From Nitrosomonadales bacterium (GTDB lineage Bacteria > Pseudomonadota > Gammaproteobacteria > Burkholderiales > Gallionellaceae): a stretch of 28,097 bases of DNA. A program made the translations under genes and the position numbers. The notes beneath the pieces were generated by a model. The model was given only the letters and a program-made list of their open reading frames with translations. It was not told the DNA's origin and did no database searches. Numbering within the stretch: the first letter of the stretch is position 1; each line of letters opens with the position of its first letter. Location: positions 1 through 28,097 of the forward strand of contig QJWF01000244.1 of the NCBI GenBank assembly GCA_003235435.1. Direction: 5' to 3'. This document shows positions 26,358 to 28,097 of the stretch, piece after piece.

Positions 26358-26870
26358 ATGAAGAAACTTTTGATCAGCATTTTGTTGGCTAATCTACTTG
26401 CAGCGTGTGCCAGCCAGAAACCGGTTGAACCCGAGGCAGCAGCACCTGAGCCCGCTCCTGCTCCAGTGGCCGAAGCTCCTGCGCCCGAACCCGCACTTGC
26501 ACCTGTGGTTGAGGTCGATCCCCTGAATGACCCGAACAGCCTGCTGGCCAAGCGAAGCACCTATTACCCGTTCGATGTTTCCGTGGTTCAGGAAGCCGAC
26601 AAACCCATCGTGCAGGCGCATGCGAAATATCTGAGCGAGCATCCAAACCGCAAAGTGCGCCTGGAAGGAAACTGCGACGAGCGCGGCAGCAATGAATACA
26701 ACCTTGGCCTTGGCAACCGTCGCGCCAATGGCGTGAAACAGATGCTGTTGCTGGGCGGTGCCAGAGAAAGCCAGATCGAGACCGTCAGTTATGGCGAAGA
26801 AAAGCCGCGCTGCACAGACCACAATGAGGCGTGCTGGAAACAGAATCGCCGCACCGATATAAGATATTGA
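26358..26870 (+). CDS. pal: Peptidoglycan-associated lipoprotein Pal
   Basis: Pal is the outer-membrane lipoprotein that binds peptidoglycan and is moved by TolA/TolB to constrict the envelope. ATG at 26358 has AAAAGGAG (26343-26350) 7 nt upstream. MKKLLISILLANLLAACASQ ends in the lipobox L-A-A-C. A Pro/Ala/Glu-rich linker (residues about 24-55) is followed by the OmpA-like domain with YYPFDVSVVQ, LEGNCDERGSNEYNLGLGNRRANGVKQML and ETVSYGEEKPRC. The diaminopimelate-binding Asp and Arg are in the DERGSNEYNLGLGNRRA segment. Length is 170 aa. Confidence 0.96.
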   Translation: MKKLLISILLANLLAACASQKPVEPEAAAPEPAPAPVAEAPAPEPALAPVVEVDPLNDPNSLLAKRSTYYPFDVSVVQEADKPIVQAHAKYLSEHPNRKVRLEGNCDERGSNEYNLGLGNRRANGVKQMLLLGGARESQIETVSYGEEKPRCTDHNEACWKQNRRTDIRY

Positions 26871-26880
26871 TGCAACCATT

Positions 26881-27693
26881 GTGCTGAAGCTTAGCACCCT
26901 GTTGCTGGCTGGCTGTTTTATCGCAGTCCCCGCACAAGCGGGGCTGTTTGCCGATGATGATGCACGCAACCGTATCCAGCTGCTGGAAAAGCGTATCCAG
27001 CAGCTGGAGGCGCGCGTGCTCAAACTGGAAGATTCTCTCGGTCTTCAAACCAAGTCCATACTGGACCTGCAAGGACAGATCGATGCCTTGAATGGCGATT
27101 TGCGCAAACTGCGCGGACAGAATGAGGAATTGGCGCATGGTTTGCAGGACGCAGAGAAGCGTTCGAAAGATTTTTATGTGGACCTGGATTCTCGCATCCG
27201 TCATTTTGAATCTGCCGAAGAAGCTGCCAGGGAAGCCGCCGAAAAAGCCGCTAAAGAACCCGTTTCCGAGAAGCCCAGCATCCCAGCAGCGCCGGTTTCG
27301 GAAGATCCGTCTGATCCTGCTGTCGAGAACCGCGCGCTTGAAAGTGCCTACGCATTGTACAAGAGCGGCAGCAATACCAAAGCGGTCAAGGCATTCGAGG
27401 ATTTTCTCGCCAGATATCCCGTTTCGGTGCATGTACCCAATGCGAACTTCTGGCTGGGCGACGCACAATACAAACTCAAGAATTACCAGGCTGCATTGGA
27501 CACCTATCAGGAGTTGCTGAAGACATTTCCCGGCGCCCCGAAAGCTGCGGATGCGATGTTGAATCTCGCCGCATGCCAGAGGCAATTAAAGCTGGTACTG
27601 GGATCGAAAAAGACGCTCAAAGAGCTGGTGGCAAAATACCCATCCAGCGAAGCAGCCGCCAAAGCAAAAAAACTGCTTTCCAGCAAAAAGTAG
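26881..27693 (+). CDS. cpoB: Cell division coordinator CpoB (YbgF)
   Basis: CpoB links peptidoglycan synthesis by PBP1B to Tol-driven outer membrane constriction. The 270-residue protein has a signal peptide (LKLSTLLLAGCFIAVPAQA), a coiled coil (residues about 30-90, IQLLEKRIQQLEARVLKLED) that makes it trimerise, a Pro/Ala linker, and C-terminal TPRs: ALYKSGSNTKAVKAFEDFLARYPVSVHVPNANFWLGDAQYKLKNYQAALDTYQELLKTFPGAPKAADAML. The start is GTG at 26881, 10 nt after the pal stop. An ATG at 26870 is out of frame and closes at once. No clear Shine-Dalgarno is seen, suggesting coupling to pal. Confidence 0.93.
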   Translation: MLKLSTLLLAGCFIAVPAQAGLFADDDARNRIQLLEKRIQQLEARVLKLEDSLGLQTKSILDLQGQIDALNGDLRKLRGQNEELAHGLQDAEKRSKDFYVDLDSRIRHFESAEEAAREAAEKAAKEPVSEKPSIPAAPVSEDPSDPAVENRALESAYALYKSGSNTKAVKAFEDFLARYPVSVHVPNANFWLGDAQYKLKNYQAALDTYQELLKTFPGAPKAADAMLNLAACQRQLKLVLGSKKTLKELVAKYPSSEAAAKAKKLLSSKK

Positions 27694-27699
27694 CACGAC

Positions 27700-28097
27700 A
27701 TGCCCCATTCCAGTTCGGGTGCAGAGCTGCGCATCACTGAAATATTCCATTCCCTTCAGGGCGAGACCAGCCGGGTTGGTCTGCCTACCGTGTTCATTCG
27801 TCTGACCGGCTGCCCGTTGCGCTGCACTTATTGCGATACTGCATATGCGTTTACCGGAGGAAAAAACATCAGCATCGACGAGATACTCAGGCAGGTTGCA
27901 GATTATTCGACCAGTTATGTCACAGTCACCGGGGGCGAGCCGTTGTCGCAGAAGAATTGCCTCCCCTTGCTGGGTTCATTGTGCGACGCCGGTTATGAAG
28001 TCTCGCTGGAAACAGGAGGCGCTCTTGATATAAGCTCAGTGGATGCGCGGGTGATGCGCGTGGTCGATATCAAAACACCCGGGTCCGGCGAAGCAGG
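27700..28097 (+). CDS. queE: 7-carboxy-7-deazaguanine synthase QueE, N-terminal part
   Basis: QueE is a radical SAM enzyme that contracts carboxytetrahydropterin to 7-carboxy-7-deazaguanine on the way to queuosine. ATG at 27700 begins MPHSSSGAELRITEIFHSLQGETSRVGLPTVFIRLTGC, with the family EIFxSxQGE motif. The cluster motif CPLRCTYC is C-x3-C-x2-C, as in most QueE. TVTGGEPL is the SAM-binding GGEP motif. The frame runs off the window at codon 133, so about a third of the protein is missing. It starts 6 nt after the cpoB stop, the usual position at the end of tol-pal clusters. Confidence 0.94.
   Translation, partial: MPHSSSGAELRITEIFHSLQGETSRVGLPTVFIRLTGCPLRCTYCDTAYAFTGGKNISIDEILRQVADYSTSYVTVTGGEPLSQKNCLPLLGSLCDAGYEVSLETGGALDISSVDARVMRVVDIKTPGSGEA

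Overview
This window is about 28 kb of gene-dense chromosome at roughly mid-50s % GC. It reads as core housekeeping DNA from a betaproteobacterium, most likely an iron oxidiser-type member of the Nitrosomonadales/Gallionellaceae. That placement is an inference from the order TPR protein-lolB-ispE-tRNA-Gln-prs-rplY-pth-ychF, from the tol-pal-cpoB-queE cluster and from the style of the proteins. No search was run. I see no prophage, transposase, CRISPR array or rRNA. No gap longer than 300 bases lacks a gene.

Layout. Positions 1-1180 (+): the 3' end of rsmD, then coaD, then an Alvin-type 2[4Fe-4S] ferredoxin closed by a strong terminator. Positions 1244-6415 (-): a Gld-like ABC exporter operon (ATPase, permease, accessory protein), then mutM, then a tiny lipoprotein of 59 residues coupled to an exported phosphoesterase. 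Positions 6500-13647 (+): a large TPR lipoprotein, lolB, ispE, tRNA-Gln(UUG), prs, the L25/CTC ribosomal protein, pth and ychF. Positions 13731-15289 (+): an unrecognised exported protein and a probable RquA, the rhodoquinone-forming enzyme. Positions 15272-19435 (-): a TMTC-like membrane protein with TPRs, an orphan ParA-type ATPase and a YjgR/DUF853 HerA-like ATPase. Positions 19501-28097 (+): yebC, ruvC, ruvA, ruvB, ybgC, tolQ, tolR, tolA, tolB, pal, cpoB and the 5' part of queE.

How the genes work together. The ruv block is the complete Holliday-junction branch migration and resolution machine. The ybgC-tol-pal-cpoB block is the envelope-spanning system that constricts the outer membrane at division. 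LolB and IspE serve lipoprotein insertion and isoprenoid synthesis. Prs, L25, Pth and YchF serve nucleotide supply and translation. RquA, if correct, points to anaerobic respiration with fumarate or a similar low-potential acceptor.

The most interesting non-coding signal is a family of three 130-144 bp intergenic elements (3197-3339, 20233-20362, 20903-21046). Each is bounded by its own matched inverted terminal repeat, and all share internal blocks. One copy lies in the gldG-mutM gap, one in the yebC-ruvC gap and one in the ruvC-ruvA gap, the last two in opposite orientation around ruvC. A second regulatory candidate is a terminator-like hairpin whose T-run abuts the Shine-Dalgarno of the L25 gene, inside the prs-rplY gap.
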